Origin: Verrucomicrobiaceae bacterium
GTDB lineage: Bacteria > Verrucomicrobiota > Verrucomicrobiia > Verrucomicrobiales > Verrucomicrobiaceae
Direction: 5' to 3'
NCBI GenBank assembly: GCA_027489965.1
Contig: JAIXZA010000054.1
Location: 1 to 53,553, forward strand
Length of the DNA: 53,553 nucleotides
Positions 33,927 to 42,866 of this stretch are shown in pieces. Below the pieces are notes generated by a model. It was not told the DNA's origin. It did not search any database and worked only from the letters and a program-made list of their open reading frames with translations. The translations under genes were made by a program, and so were the position numbers. How positions within the stretch are numbered: the stretch's first letter is position 1; each line of letters begins with the position of its first letter.

Positions 33927-34373
33927 CTAATACAGCAGCAGGTGAATCTCGTTGGCTGTCAGCTGAGAGGTGTCTTGTACGGCAAGTAGAGCACCGGTTT
34001 GCTCTAGGTTATTGAGTTCAGACACAAATTCTGGCACGATGGGGAAGTCGATCTCCGTTAGCAGGACTTCTTCGGAGATGGCGGCGGGTGGCTGCGTTGC
34101 TATGGTGGATGCCGAATCCTGCTGGGAAACGAGTACGATGGATGTGGCGAGCATCGCCATGGCGCAGACCGCAGCGCTGGCTGCCCAAGTCAGGGCAGGG
34201 GACGGGGAGATGCTGTCTTGCCACCAACCTTTGAGTTTGGCTAGCAGGCCATGCTCTTGGGGTGTTTGACGGGCTTCCCTGACGACGTTTTGGACAAAGT
34301 TGGCGCGTGGCACCACGGGCTTGGCTTTACCAAGCAAGTCCCAGAGAGGATCATTGGGGGTTAACGGTTCCAT
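33927..34373 (-). CDS. hypothetical single-pass membrane protein
   Basis: The 148-residue protein has an N-terminal cytoplasmic segment (WDLLGKAKPVVPRANFVQNV, then VREAR), a single transmembrane helix (ALTWAASAAVCAMAMLATSIVLV) and an acidic periplasmic tail (residues ~95-148). The arrangement resembles anti-sigma-like or structural proteins downstream of ECF sigma genes in Verrucomicrobiota, but no sigma factor is adjacent. Function unknown. Confidence 0.7.
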   Translation of the reverse strand: MEPLTPNDPLWDLLGKAKPVVPRANFVQNVVREARQTPQEHGLLAKLKGWWQDSISPSPALTWAASAAVCAMAMLATSIVLVSQQDSASTIATQPPAAISEEVLLTEIDFPIVPEFVSELNNLEQTGALLAVQDTSQLTANEIHLLLY

Positions 34374-34434
34374 GTTGAAAGAAGTAACCCGGGTCCATGA
34401 TTAAAGTTTCGGACTGGGGCCGATTTTTCAGAAA

Positions 34435-34788
34435 TCAACCCGGAGGCCATTCAAGTGGACGGCCGGCGAGCAGGTGGACGTGCAGGTGTGGAACGCTTTC
34501 TCCAGCATCTTTTCCATGATTGATGACGAGTCGGAAGCCCTGGCTGCGGTCTTTGATGCCGAGTTTGTCAGCGATTTTACCCGCGGCTAAAAGCAGGGCA
34601 CCGAGTGTGGCCTGATCCTCAGGCTGGGCCTCGCCAACACGAGGAATGAGCTTTTTCGGCACGATGAGGACGTGGATCGGGGCCTGCGGCTGGATGTCAT
34701 TAAAGGCAGCGACCAGATCGTCCTCATACACCAGCGGGGCTGGGATCTCACGATCGATGATCTTTTGAAAGATGGTTTTTTCAGTCAT
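34435..34788 (-). CDS. HIT family (HINT-like) hydrolase
   Basis: The 117-residue protein has the histidine triad HLHVHLLAGR at the C-terminus, FQKIIDREIPAPLVYEDDLV at the N-terminus and APIHVLIVPKKLIPRV in the middle, a close fit to bacterial HinT purine nucleoside phosphoramidases. Its start lies 3 bp after the nrdR stop, so the two are probably cotranscribed. Confidence 0.94.
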   Translation of the reverse strand: MTEKTIFQKIIDREIPAPLVYEDDLVAAFNDIQPQAPIHVLIVPKKLIPRVGEAQPEDQATLGALLLAAGKIADKLGIKDRSQGFRLVINHGKDAGESVPHLHVHLLAGRPLEWPPG

Positions 34789-34791
34789 GGC

Positions 34792-35280
34792 TTAGCGAAA
34801 AAGCTCTTCTTGGCCAGTGTCACGGGTGCGGCGGCTGTCTAGGCCTTTGATTTCGTCGATGAACTCGCCCACGTCTTCAAATTGGCGGTAAACGGAGGCA
34901 TAGCGCACATAGGCCACATGATCGACGGCCTCTAAATGACGCATGACTTTGGCCCCGATGACGGTGGAGGGGATCTCTCTGTAGCCTTCTTCCTCCAGCT
35001 CATTGGCGATGTCGTCTGCCATCTGGTCGATCTGCTCCATCTTGACGGGGCGCTTCTCGCAGGCCTTGCGTAGGCCGGAGCGGAGTTTTTCTCGGTCAAA
35101 GTTTTGTGGGGCACCGTTGCGTTTGACGACACGCAGTTCTTCCCGCTCCACGATCTCATAGGTGGTGAAGCGGAAATTGCAGCGCATGCATTCTCGGCGT
35201 CGGCGTATGGCCTGCCCCTCCCGCGCTTCACGCGAGTCGATCACTTTATCTTGGGAACTTCCGCACTTGGGGCAGCGCAT
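34792..35280 (-). CDS. nrdR: transcriptional repressor NrdR
   Basis: The 162-residue protein begins MRCPKCGSSQDKVIDSREAR and continues RRRRECMRCNFRFTTYE, giving the CxxC...CxxC zinc ribbon and ATP-cone linker of NrdR; VVKRNGAPQNFDREKL is the ATP-cone start. NrdR senses (d)ATP and represses ribonucleotide reductase genes. No nrd gene is in the window. An acidic tail (EIKGLDSRRTRDTGQEELFR) extends past the cone. Confidence 0.96.
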   Translation of the reverse strand: MRCPKCGSSQDKVIDSREAREGQAIRRRRECMRCNFRFTTYEIVEREELRVVKRNGAPQNFDREKLRSGLRKACEKRPVKMEQIDQMADDIANELEEEGYREIPSTVIGAKVMRHLEAVDHVAYVRYASVYRQFEDVGEFIDEIKGLDSRRTRDTGQEELFR

Positions 35281-35333
35281 AATTGGGGGGCTGAAAAGAT
35301 GGCACCTGTGAGAGGAAATCGCAAGCTCAGCGT

Positions 35334-36113
35334 TCAGGCCGATTTTCGACAGCTTGAGCAGATCTCATCCCCGGCATCATTGATGCGGAAGTAGAGTGCG
35401 GGATCGTCCACCTCGGTTTTCTTGCAAATCGTGCACTGATGGAAAAAGGGCGCCGAGGTGGGAGAGGCCTCTTTGAATTGGGTCCGCTTTTTGATGACCT
35501 TGGCCATGTGCAGTCGGTCGCGCACAAATTCTGGGCCAAAGAAAATGAGAAAATTAAGGTGACCAAAGAAAATGGGAATGACCATTTGAGGTGCCTTCAT
35601 GATGGTTAACAAGGTCAGTGCAGCAGCGGCCCAGGCGATCCATTTCATTTTCACGGGCAGGAAGAAATAGAGGCGGATTTCTTCATTCGGGTAAGTGACG
35701 GCAAAAGCTAAAAGCAGGCTTTGAAAGAGCCAGATGCCCGTTTCATCCAGCCTGAATATGAGCGAGCAGACGGTAATGGCGATCATGCCGCCAATGAAAT
35801 AGAGGTTCAACCGGAAGGCGCCCCAAGCCTGCTCCAGTCCACGCCCGAGCCACATGAGCATCATGGCGGAAAGCACGGCGAATAAGATATTCAGACTGCC
35901 CGGAACGAAGAGGTAGGTAACGAGCCGCCAGACCTGCCCAGTCAGGATGCGCGGTCCATCTAGAGCAAGGAAATCCAGGTAGCGATCCCTGGCTTCAGCG
36001 GACTGCATGACGAAGATGGCGAACGTCAGCAGTTTTAATCCGGCGATGATTTGGACCAGCCCAGGGATGGCAAAGCGGCCGAAGCGTGATTCGAGTCGAT
36101 CTAAAAGTGGCAT
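35334..36113 (-). CDS. rhomboid-like membrane protein with zinc ribbon, probably non-catalytic
   Basis: The 259-residue protein has about five to six hydrophobic helices (residues ~15-185) with the rhomboid/Derlin-like start (GQVWRLVTYLFVPGS, comparable to the L1-loop WR motif). The GxSG catalytic motif is not visible; FIGGMIAITV sits where a serine helix would be. The C-terminus carries CTICKKTEVDDPALYFRIND and CSSC, a zinc-ribbon-like element. It may be a membrane scaffold or pseudoprotease. It is divergent from the glycosyltransferase upstream. Confidence 0.75.
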   Translation of the reverse strand: MPLLDRLESRFGRFAIPGLVQIIAGLKLLTFAIFVMQSAEARDRYLDFLALDGPRILTGQVWRLVTYLFVPGSLNILFAVLSAMMLMWLGRGLEQAWGAFRLNLYFIGGMIAITVCSLIFRLDETGIWLFQSLLLAFAVTYPNEEIRLYFFLPVKMKWIAWAAAALTLLTIMKAPQMVIPIFFGHLNFLIFFGPEFVRDRLHMAKVIKKRTQFKEASPTSAPFFHQCTICKKTEVDDPALYFRINDAGDEICSSCRKSA

Positions 36114-36257
36114 GGGGAAAGGATACGCGCAGAGGTTGTGTCTGCGAGTGAGTCTTTCGCTGCCAATTCACCTGAGGGCAAGATGTTCTCTGGCAGGATC
36201 GCGGATGGAGAAAGAAAGGTGACGACTTGCCAAATGGCGTATGTTTCCGCCTATCTG

Positions 36258-37178
36258 ATGTCTTCGCCCATTTTCACCGTCTTCACACCGACCTACAATC
36301 GCGCTCATACCCTGCATCGCTGTTACGACAGCCTGAAGGCGCAGACTTTTCGTAACTTTGAGTGGTTGATCGTGGATGACGGCTCCTCTGATGGCACAGC
36401 GGAACTGGTGGCAGCCTGGCAGGCTGAGGGGTTGGTGCCCATACGCTATGTGCCTCTGCCGCATGGCGGTGCACATCGCGTGCACAATCATTGTTTAAAC
36501 GCTGCCTGTGGCCAGCTCTACATCAAGCTGGATTCCGACGATGCCTGTGAACAGCAGGCTCTGGAGCGCTATTGGCATCATTGGAATGCCATCCCCGAGG
36601 CTGACAGAGCGGGCTTTTCCGGCGTCACGGCTCTTTGCCATGATCAGAATGGAAAGCTTGTCGGCACGCTCTTTCCGACCGATCCACTGGACTGCTCAGC
36701 AGCTGAGCTGGAATACGTGCATAAGGTCACCGGCGAAAAGTGGGGCTTTTTGCGTTTGGATGTTCTCAGGCAATTCCCATTCCCTGAAGCAGACGGGAAT
36801 TTTGTCCCAGAGTCCTACATCTGGTCCCAGGTCTCGACACGCTACAAGACACGTCACATCAATGAGCAACTGCGCGTTTGGTGGATGGATGCGCCCTCAC
36901 TTGTGCATGGTCCGAATGATCCGGCAAAGAATGCAGATGGTCACCGGCTGATGTATCAAATGGTGCTGAATCTGGAGTCGAGCTACGTCTTCCACGCACC
37001 GATCAAGCTTTACAAAGTCGCGGGTCTCTACAGTCGGTTTAGCCAACATTGCGGCATCGGATTTCTGACGCAGTTTCAGGGGCTGCGTCGCCTTTTGCCC
37101 AAATTGCTCTGGCTGCTGGCTGCACCTGTGGGCACGCTGCTGTATCTGCGGGATCGTCGGCGGAAAAGCCGCTCGTAG
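36258..37178 (+). CDS. glycosyltransferase family 2 protein
   Basis: From the ATG at 36258 the 306-residue protein starts with the GT-A core SPIFTVFTPTYNRAHTLHRC and has the nucleotide-sugar-binding WLIVDDGSSDGT, the DxD equivalent YIKLDSDDACE and the acceptor-side EKWGFLRLDVLRQFPFPEAD. A C-terminal hydrophobic stretch (LLPKLLWLLAAPVGTLLYL) may anchor it to the membrane. The frame is open to 36138 but the extra residues are not family-like. It probably extends a surface polysaccharide; the sugar cannot be told. Confidence 0.9.
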   Translation: MSSPIFTVFTPTYNRAHTLHRCYDSLKAQTFRNFEWLIVDDGSSDGTAELVAAWQAEGLVPIRYVPLPHGGAHRVHNHCLNAACGQLYIKLDSDDACEQQALERYWHHWNAIPEADRAGFSGVTALCHDQNGKLVGTLFPTDPLDCSAAELEYVHKVTGEKWGFLRLDVLRQFPFPEADGNFVPESYIWSQVSTRYKTRHINEQLRVWWMDAPSLVHGPNDPAKNADGHRLMYQMVLNLESSYVFHAPIKLYKVAGLYSRFSQHCGIGFLTQFQGLRRLLPKLLWLLAAPVGTLLYLRDRRRKSRS

Positions 37179-37183
37179 TCAGA

Positions 37184-37615
37184 TTAAGCCGCGCGGCCTT
37201 CTTCCGCGTCCATCAGGTCAAAGAAGGTGACAATGTCTTCGCGGTGCCCAAGACCAGCTTCCGCGCGCTGTTCGATGAGTCCATTGGAAGCTTCATCACG
37301 CCAACCGCGCTTCGTCATGAAGCCATTGAAGAGGCGGATGTGCTCCGCATCGGGGGCGCGACCGTTCTCCAGACACCAGGCTAGGATTTCCTCATCCGTG
37401 CCGCCTTCCAAAACGCGCTGAGTTAGGGCTTCAAAGCTCACGCCGAGCAGGGTGCAGACGCGATCATCAAAGGTGCGTTTGCCCTCAATAAAACCCAGGT
37501 GATAACCGTCAGGAAGCTTACCATCACGGGCATGAAGCCTGATTTTATCGACGATGCGACCAAAAACCATGATGCCGCCGACCATGTCGCGAGGAGAACG
37601 TAAAGGAAATGCCAT
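37184..37615 (-). CDS. DUF5069 domain-containing protein
   Basis: From the ATG at 37615 the 143-residue soluble protein matches the DUF5069 pattern: FPLRSPRDMVGGIMVFGRIV DKIRLHARDGKLP-type start, FDDRVCTLLGVSFEALTQRV, then TDEEILAWCLENGRAPDAEH and FMTKRGWRDEAS. The family is common in Verrucomicrobiota and has no known function. It converges on the glycosyltransferase with 5 bp between stops. Confidence 0.85.
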   Translation of the reverse strand: MAFPLRSPRDMVGGIMVFGRIVDKIRLHARDGKLPDGYHLGFIEGKRTFDDRVCTLLGVSFEALTQRVLEGGTDEEILAWCLENGRAPDAEHIRLFNGFMTKRGWRDEASNGLIEQRAEAGLGHREDIVTFFDLMDAEEGRAA

Positions 37616-37748
37616 GCATGAAACTAGTGTGGACTGGCCAGAGGTCAATCAGGTCATGCTTTCACTTCACTTCAGGATAGCTCCGGCGCTGCTGTTTGAG
37701 AAGGCGACCCTCCAGGCCTGAGGCCATTCAGAGACGGCGGAGAACAAA

Positions 37749-37774
37749 AAGCCTCGAACGCGGGTTCGAGGCTT
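37749..37774 (-). terminator. bidirectional terminator downstream of aguA
   Basis: AAGCCTCGAAC / GTTCGAGGCTT with a 4-base loop; read on the minus strand it is followed by TTTTTG. It closes the aguB-aguA unit. Confidence 0.88.
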
Positions 37775-37801
37775 TTGGGATTTGAAGTCGAAAGGTGCAG
37801 C

Positions 37802-38848
37802 TTACTTCGGCTGATGCATAGCGATGCAGTGCAGGCCGCCGCCTTCCATGACGAGGTCTTTGCAGGTGACGGTGATGAGCTCGCGGCCTGGGAAACACTC
37901 GGCGATCTTGTCTTCGGCAATCTGGTCCTTTTTCTTCTGGCCGAAGATGGGGACCATGATGGCGTTGTTCAGGATCATGAAGTTGGCGTAGCTGGCTGGC
38001 AGACGGCTGAGGCGCCAGTCTTTGACTTCGATGGCGTTGGGCATTTCGATCTCGATGATCTCTAGCTTGCTGCCGTCGGGAAGACGGACGTCATCAAGTT
38101 GCTCGCGGATGGCTTTGAGCACTTTGAAATTCGGGTCGGACTCTTTGGACTCGACCATGCAGATGACGGCATCTTCACGGATGAAGCGGACGACGTCATC
38201 GACGTGGCCGTCGGTATCATCGCCTTCGATGCCGTTTTTGAACCAAACGATGTCGGTGACGCCGAACATGGCTTTGAGTTCTTTTTCGACTTCGTCCTTT
38301 TTGCGGGCCTTGCCACCGTTGCGGTTCGGATTGAGCAGGACGTTTTCGGTGGTGAAGAGCAGGCCTTTGCCGTTGGTTTCGATGGCACCGCCTTCAAGCA
38401 CGAAGTCAGAAGTGAAGCGCTCCATCTTCAGGGAAGCGGCGGCTTTCTCCGGGATGGTGTCATCCAGGTCATAGGGGAACTTTCCGCCCCAGGCGTTGAA
38501 CTTCCAGTCTGTGATGGCGACTTGGCCTGTTTCGTTATGCTTGATGAAGATTGGTCCGTGGTCGCGGCACCAGACGTCATTGGTGACGTTCTCATAGATG
38601 TCCACTTGGCTGAGATCGCCTTCGTTATCGGCGATGCTGAGGCGAATGTTCATGTGGCTGAGCATGGGCGCATTGATGCGCACGCGCTCGTAACGTGAAA
38701 TGGTGCTGGCGATTTCCCCAAACTTATCTTGAAGCTTGTGGAAGGTTTTTGGGCAGCTCTCTTTGTTTGAGGGCCAAGAGAGCCAGATGGCTTCTTGGGT
38801 TTCAAATTCGGCGGGGAGGCGGTAGTTCTTGGGGTATCCTTTACTCAT
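37802..38848 (-). CDS. aguA: agmatine deiminase
   Basis: The 348-residue protein is a peptidyl-arginine-deiminase-family agmatine deiminase. The guanidine-binding and catalytic blocks are WLSWPSNKESCPKTF, NDVWCRDHGPIFIKH, FVLEGGAIETNGKGLLFTT, GDDTDGHVDDVVRF and the nucleophile Cys in EGGGLHCIAMHQP at the C-terminus. It converts agmatine to N-carbamoylputrescine plus ammonia, whose product the next enzyme uses. Its start overlaps the stop of aguB by 8 bp, so the two are translationally coupled. Confidence 0.95.
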   Translation of the reverse strand: MSKGYPKNYRLPAEFETQEAIWLSWPSNKESCPKTFHKLQDKFGEIASTISRYERVRINAPMLSHMNIRLSIADNEGDLSQVDIYENVTNDVWCRDHGPIFIKHNETGQVAITDWKFNAWGGKFPYDLDDTIPEKAAASLKMERFTSDFVLEGGAIETNGKGLLFTTENVLLNPNRNGGKARKKDEVEKELKAMFGVTDIVWFKNGIEGDDTDGHVDDVVRFIREDAVICMVESKESDPNFKVLKAIREQLDDVRLPDGSKLEIIEIEMPNAIEVKDWRLSRLPASYANFMILNNAIMVPIFGQKKKDQIAEDKIAECFPGRELITVTCKDLVMEGGGLHCIAMHQPK

Positions 38849-39707
38849 CTAGATAGCGTTTGGTCAGGGGCGCGTATGTGTCAATACGACGATCACGGAA
38901 AAATGGCCAGATTCGACGGAAATCTTCCACTTCTTGGAGGTCGCAAGTCACAAGGACAACTTCTTCGTGCTCGATGCTGCCTTTGGCAACTATTTCGCCA
39001 TAAGGATTTGCAACGAAGGATTGACCCCAGAATTCGGTGTCGTCTTGGCCGCCAGTGCGGTTGACGGCGGCGATGAAGCAGCCATTGGCCACGGCATGAC
39101 CACGCTGGACGGTTTCCCAGGCGCAGTGTTGGGCTTTGCCAAGTTCTGCTTTTTTTTTTCTATGCCAGCCGATGGCGGTGGGGTAAAAAAGGATTTGGGC
39201 ACCTGCGAGTGCGGTCAGGCGTGCGGCTTCAGGGTACCATTGATCCCAGCAGATGAGCACGCCGATCTTGCCAAAACGGGTGTCCCAAACGCGGTAACCG
39301 AGGTCACCGGGTGTGAAGTAGAATTTCTCTTCAAAGCCTGGGTCCTGCGGAATATGCATCTTCCGATACTTGCCGAGGTAGGTGCCGTCTGCGTCGATGA
39401 TGGCCGCAGTATTGTGATAGAGGCCGGGGCCACGTTTTTCAAAAAGCGAGGCGATGATGACGACACCAAGTTCTTTGGCCAGCGCACCCATGTGATCGGT
39501 CGTGGGGCCTGGGATGGTCTCGGCTAAATCAAACAATGCTGGGTCCTGACGTGTGCAGAAATAGGGGATGTTAAACATCTCCTGAAGGCAGATGATTTGA
39601 GCCCCTTTGGCAGCGGCTTCACGGATGAGCACGTCATGCCGAGCCAAGCTTTGAGCCTGGCTGGCGAAGGTGGTTCCCTGGATCAGGCCTAATGTGACGA
39701 CGGACAT
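38841..39707 (-). CDS. aguB: N-carbamoylputrescine amidase
   Basis: A 288-residue nitrilase-superfamily protein with the Glu-Lys-Cys triad: Glu in IICLQEMFNIPYF, Lys in GKYRKMHIPQDPGFEEKFYF and Cys in GVLICWDQWYPEAARL. The PQDPG and DQWYPE stretches are typical of AguB. It yields putrescine, CO2 and ammonia from N-carbamoylputrescine. Upstream gene of the aguB-aguA pair; together they make putrescine from agmatine. No arginine decarboxylase is in the window. Confidence 0.94.
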   Translation of the reverse strand: MSVVTLGLIQGTTFASQAQSLARHDVLIREAAAKGAQIICLQEMFNIPYFCTRQDPALFDLAETIPGPTTDHMGALAKELGVVIIASLFEKRGPGLYHNTAAIIDADGTYLGKYRKMHIPQDPGFEEKFYFTPGDLGYRVWDTRFGKIGVLICWDQWYPEAARLTALAGAQILFYPTAIGWHRKKKAELGKAQHCAWETVQRGHAVANGCFIAAVNRTGGQDDTEFWGQSFVANPYGEIVAKGSIEHEEVVLVTCDLQEVEDFRRIWPFFRDRRIDTYAPLTKRYLDE

Positions 39708-39770
39708 GATGGTCGATAGTTGAGAGAGGATTGATCAGTGCAAGTGAAGAAGTTTACAGGTTCCAAAGCA

Positions 39771-39807
39771 ACGGAGCACCGAGAAGACTGGCTTCTCGGT
39801 GCTCCGT
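39771..39807 (-). terminator. strong hairpin between the kinase gene and aguB
   Basis: ACGGAGCACCGAGAAG and CTTCTCGGTGCTCCGT form a 16-bp perfect stem with loop ACTGG. On the minus strand the flank is only weakly T-rich, so it may need Rho or act as a transcript-end stabiliser after the kinase gene. Confidence 0.65.
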
Positions 39808-39836
39808 GGATTTGGGTTTGGCTGTTGGGGGAGTGT

Positions 39837-41819
39837 TTAGGCGGCCATGACTGGGGCCATCTGTCGGGCAAAGGCGTCAGGGGGTTGGGCGGTCTTCACG
39901 GCTTTGGCCATGGCTTTGCTCAGGGCTTCCAGCGCATAGGGTTTCAGCATGATGTCCACCGGTGGGCAGCGGCCTTCACCGAGGATGGTGAACTCATCAG
40001 GATCGATGACGAATCCTGAGCAGACGACGACAGGTAGATCATTGCCTGCGGCACGGAGTTGCTTGAAGGTGTCGCGGCCACTGAGCTTCGGCATGTAGAT
40101 GTCTAGGAGCATGGCGTCGATCTTCTCTCCGCTGCGCATGATGATGTCGAGTGCCTGCTGGCCGTCGCCTGCTTCCAGGACTCGATAACCAAGGAAGTTC
40201 AGCATATTCACGGCAATGGAGCGAACGGGGGCTTCGTCATCGACCACCAAGATCGTGCCACGTTGACCTACAGGGCCTTGAGATTGGCGTGAATCAAAGT
40301 CAGAGGCTTCGTCTTCAATGTTTTCTGGATCAGAAGTGCGTGGAACAAAGACACGGAACTCAGTGCCTTGGCTTTCGACGCTATCGTACTCGACCCAGCC
40401 GCCATGCTCGCGAATAATGTCCTGAGCCATGCTGAGTCCGAGGCCGGTGCCTCGACCTGGATTTTTGGTGGTGAAGAATGGTTCAAAGATGCGATGGCGC
40501 ATGTCTTCTGGGATGCCGTGTCCATTGTCGCGGATGGCAATCATGGCGAATTCGCCTGTTTCCATGCCGTTAGGAGAGCGGTGCATGACGTTCTCGATGC
40601 CGATCTCAATGATTCCATTGGCATCAGGGAGGGCATCGCGTGCATTCAGGCAGAGGTTAAGCATGACCTGCTCAAGCTGGGTGGCATCAGCGCTTGCAAA
40701 GGAGGTTTCCATGCCGGCACGGACGCGGATAGTGATGCGTGGGTCCAGGCTATGACGAAGCATGTTTTGCACGTCGGCTAGGAGCTTCTTCAGGTTGGTC
40801 ACTTTGCGGAGTTGATTGCCTTGAGTGTGGCGTGAGTAGCCGAGCAGTTGCTTCACCAGATCAGCAGCACGCTGGGTGGCATGATTGGCGTTTTGGAGCT
40901 TGTCACGGACATCTGGACTCTGGCTTCCACCTGAGGAGAGTTCAGCAAGAGTAAGATTACCTCGAATTGCGGTCAGCATGTTATTGAAGTCATGGGCGAT
41001 CCCGCCAGCCATCTGGCCGATGGTGCCCATCTTCTGAGATTCCCGCAGTTGTTTCTGCAAGCCGCGAACTTGACTGCAATCACGCAACATCCAGAGGCGG
41101 CCAATCACTTCACCACCTTCGGTCTGCATCGGGGCGGTGCGCATGCTGAAGATGCGTTGATTGCCGTCGGCAGTCTCAGCTTCGATCTCATCTCGGAGTT
41201 CTGGATTTTTTTCAGTGTTGTTGACCCACTGAAGCATTTTGTCAGACTCCATGAAACGGGCTGAAATGGCCTCCATGAGGTGTTTGACATCTCTGCCGCC
41301 GACTTCTTCCAGAGGCTTGCCAAGGAACTCGTCTAGTTTGCTATTGGAAGCGATGATTTTACCCTCGGCATCGACCACAGCGACGCCTTCGTCACTGGCG
41401 GCAAAGATGCCCTGAAGAGCTGTGAAGGCTTCACGAAGCAGACGCTCCGCATTCATGAGGCGTTGAGCGCTCTGACTGGCGTGAGTTTCGGCGGCGTTGA
41501 GGGACTGGCGGTGCTTGGCAAAGAGCATGTTGATGTCACAGCGCAGCTTCCAGAAATCCTGAGGCAACCATTCAGACACCTCTTTGACAGGTGGGATACC
41601 ACGCATGACGGATGCCGTGGCATTCATCACCGATGTAACTGGGCGCAGAACCCAACCGGAAACCAGATAGCCTGCGATAAATACGCCAGCGAGAAGGATG
41701 AATCCCTGCGCACTGAAGAACCAGTCGAGGGGTTGGCCCATGAAGCGTGCTGCGCCAATGGCGGGCAGCCAGCCTAATAGCATCAAAGGGAGGAGGATGC
41801 GTATGCGGAGTGAATTCAT
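39837..41819 (-). CDS. hybrid sensor histidine kinase/response regulator
   Basis: The 660-residue protein has two N-terminal transmembrane helices (about 10-55), a linker/coiled coil, a PAS domain (about 165-275; [20 protein letters not shown]), a HisKA domain with the phospho-His in [18 protein letters not shown], an HATPase ([42 protein letters not shown]) and a C-terminal receiver ([15 protein letters not shown] with phospho-acceptor in [12 protein letters not shown]). The GIAHDFNN H-box resembles the type used by hybrid kinases without a DNA-binding partner. It overlaps the gene upstream by 4 bp (ATGA). Confidence 0.95.
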   Translation of the reverse strand: MNSLRIRILLPLMLLGWLPAIGAARFMGQPLDWFFSAQGFILLAGVFIAGYLVSGWVLRPVTSVMNATASVMRGIPPVKEVSEWLPQDFWKLRCDINMLFAKHRQSLNAAETHASQSAQRLMNAERLLREAFTALQGIFAASDEGVAVVDAEGKIIASNSKLDEFLGKPLEEVGGRDVKHLMEAISARFMESDKMLQWVNNTEKNPELRDEIEAETADGNQRIFSMRTAPMQTEGGEVIGRLWMLRDCSQVRGLQKQLRESQKMGTIGQMAGGIAHDFNNMLTAIRGNLTLAELSSGGSQSPDVRDKLQNANHATQRAADLVKQLLGYSRHTQGNQLRKVTNLKKLLADVQNMLRHSLDPRITIRVRAGMETSFASADATQLEQVMLNLCLNARDALPDANGIIEIGIENVMHRSPNGMETGEFAMIAIRDNGHGIPEDMRHRIFEPFFTTKNPGRGTGLGLSMAQDIIREHGGWVEYDSVESQGTEFRVFVPRTSDPENIEDEASDFDSRQSQGPVGQRGTILVVDDEAPVRSIAVNMLNFLGYRVLEAGDGQQALDIIMRSGEKIDAMLLDIYMPKLSGRDTFKQLRAAGNDLPVVVCSGFVIDPDEFTILGEGRCPPVDIMLKPYALEALSKAMAKAVKTAQPPDAFARQMAPVMAA

Positions 41820-42640
41820 AGCGGAGTTGAGGCAAGGATGATGGGGGGATGAATCAGGGCTTTATGACGGTCTGTGTGAGTGTGTTGGATGGGCTGTCGG
41901 AAGTAATGTTGGGAGCTGAGTGATCCCGTCAGCTTTTGCTGGGCCTGGGAGATGGCGCGTTCCAAAGCTTCCGGGAGATTTTGATCCAGCCATTGCGAGA
42001 CCCAAATTTGGATCTCTTCACGCGATACGGGGCTGGAAGCAGCAACCGTTTGGGTGGCCACGGTGGATTCTACGCCATCTAGGCGGTCTTTAAGAGCGCT
42101 CACTCCCATGGCGGCGCCAAAGAGATCGGCTTTCACCTGCTCGATCTCGTGTTGTAATTCTTGTCTAAGAGTCTCCAAGGTCTGCGGCAGCTCCGTTTGC
42201 TCGACTGAGGCATGCCAAGTATCATAACTGGTAGCCGGCGCGCTAGGGAACAAGGGCTGGGACTGGTGTGCTGGCGCTGTGGGAAAGGGGCTCTGAGGGC
42301 GGCGGTTTAACGGCGGCGCCGCAGTTTCGCTTTGATTCACGACCATGGCTGCAAATCCAGCCGATTCTTTTCGCTTCGGTAACACCACTTCTTGGGGCAT
42401 GTCCCTGGGGGGCGGGCTATCGATAATGTGTGTTTTTTCGTCGTGATGCAGACTCATGGCATCAGGTGAGAGCACATCATGATTTGCATCAGTTTTAAGC
42501 ACTACTGAAGAGCTTGGATCAAAGGCTGATTCAGGGGCGGGAATTTCTGGTGTCCACTTCATCACAGGTCCTGTTTCGGCCTGCTTGGCAACAGGAAGAC
42601 TGGCGGTCTTTGGGGAAAAGAAGGTGAACGCAAGAGGCAT
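41816..42640 (-). CDS. hypothetical protein cotranscribed with the histidine kinase
   Basis: The 274-residue protein (ATG at 42640; frame open to 42670) is Pro/Ser/Ala-rich and disordered up to about residue 150, then has a predicted coiled coil (LPQTLETLRQELQHEIEQVK followed by LKDRLDGVEST) and an amphipathic helix (QWLDQNLPEALERAISQAQQ). No signal peptide or domain was recognised. Its stop overlaps the kinase start, so it may supply or organise the signal for that kinase; this is inference. Confidence 0.7.
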   Translation of the reverse strand: MPLAFTFFSPKTASLPVAKQAETGPVMKWTPEIPAPESAFDPSSSVVLKTDANHDVLSPDAMSLHHDEKTHIIDSPPPRDMPQEVVLPKRKESAGFAAMVVNQSETAAPPLNRRPQSPFPTAPAHQSQPLFPSAPATSYDTWHASVEQTELPQTLETLRQELQHEIEQVKADLFGAAMGVSALKDRLDGVESTVATQTVAASSPVSREEIQIWVSQWLDQNLPEALERAISQAQQKLTGSLSSQHYFRQPIQHTHTDRHKALIHPPIILASTPL

Positions 42641-42866
42641 ACTTATTTTGATAATATCATTAATTACCATAATTATCAGACTTTATCAACTATAAATTTT
42701 AATATTTATGTATTATCGTCAAAACTCAGTTTTTGACCGAACTTGGAATTCGTCTTTCTTAGCTCCTCATTTTGAGGGCGATCAAAACTTATTTGAGAAA
42801 TTGAATGGGGCCAGATTGCCGCAATTTTTTTACGCGAATTTGAATCTCCCTCATTCCTTGTTTACT
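42641..42866 (-). promoter_or_regulatory. AT-rich promoter region between two leftward units
   Basis: Bases 42641-42870 are much more AT-rich than their surroundings (runs such as TTATCAACTATAAATTTTAAT). They probably contain the promoter for the 41816/39837 pair and the 3' end of the VWA operon. An apparent plus-strand frame here is not convincing. Confidence 0.45.

Noticed and set aside
33722..34015. Short plus-strand frames after tsf
   Set aside because: No recognised product, overlap the 3' end of the minus-strand membrane protein gene.
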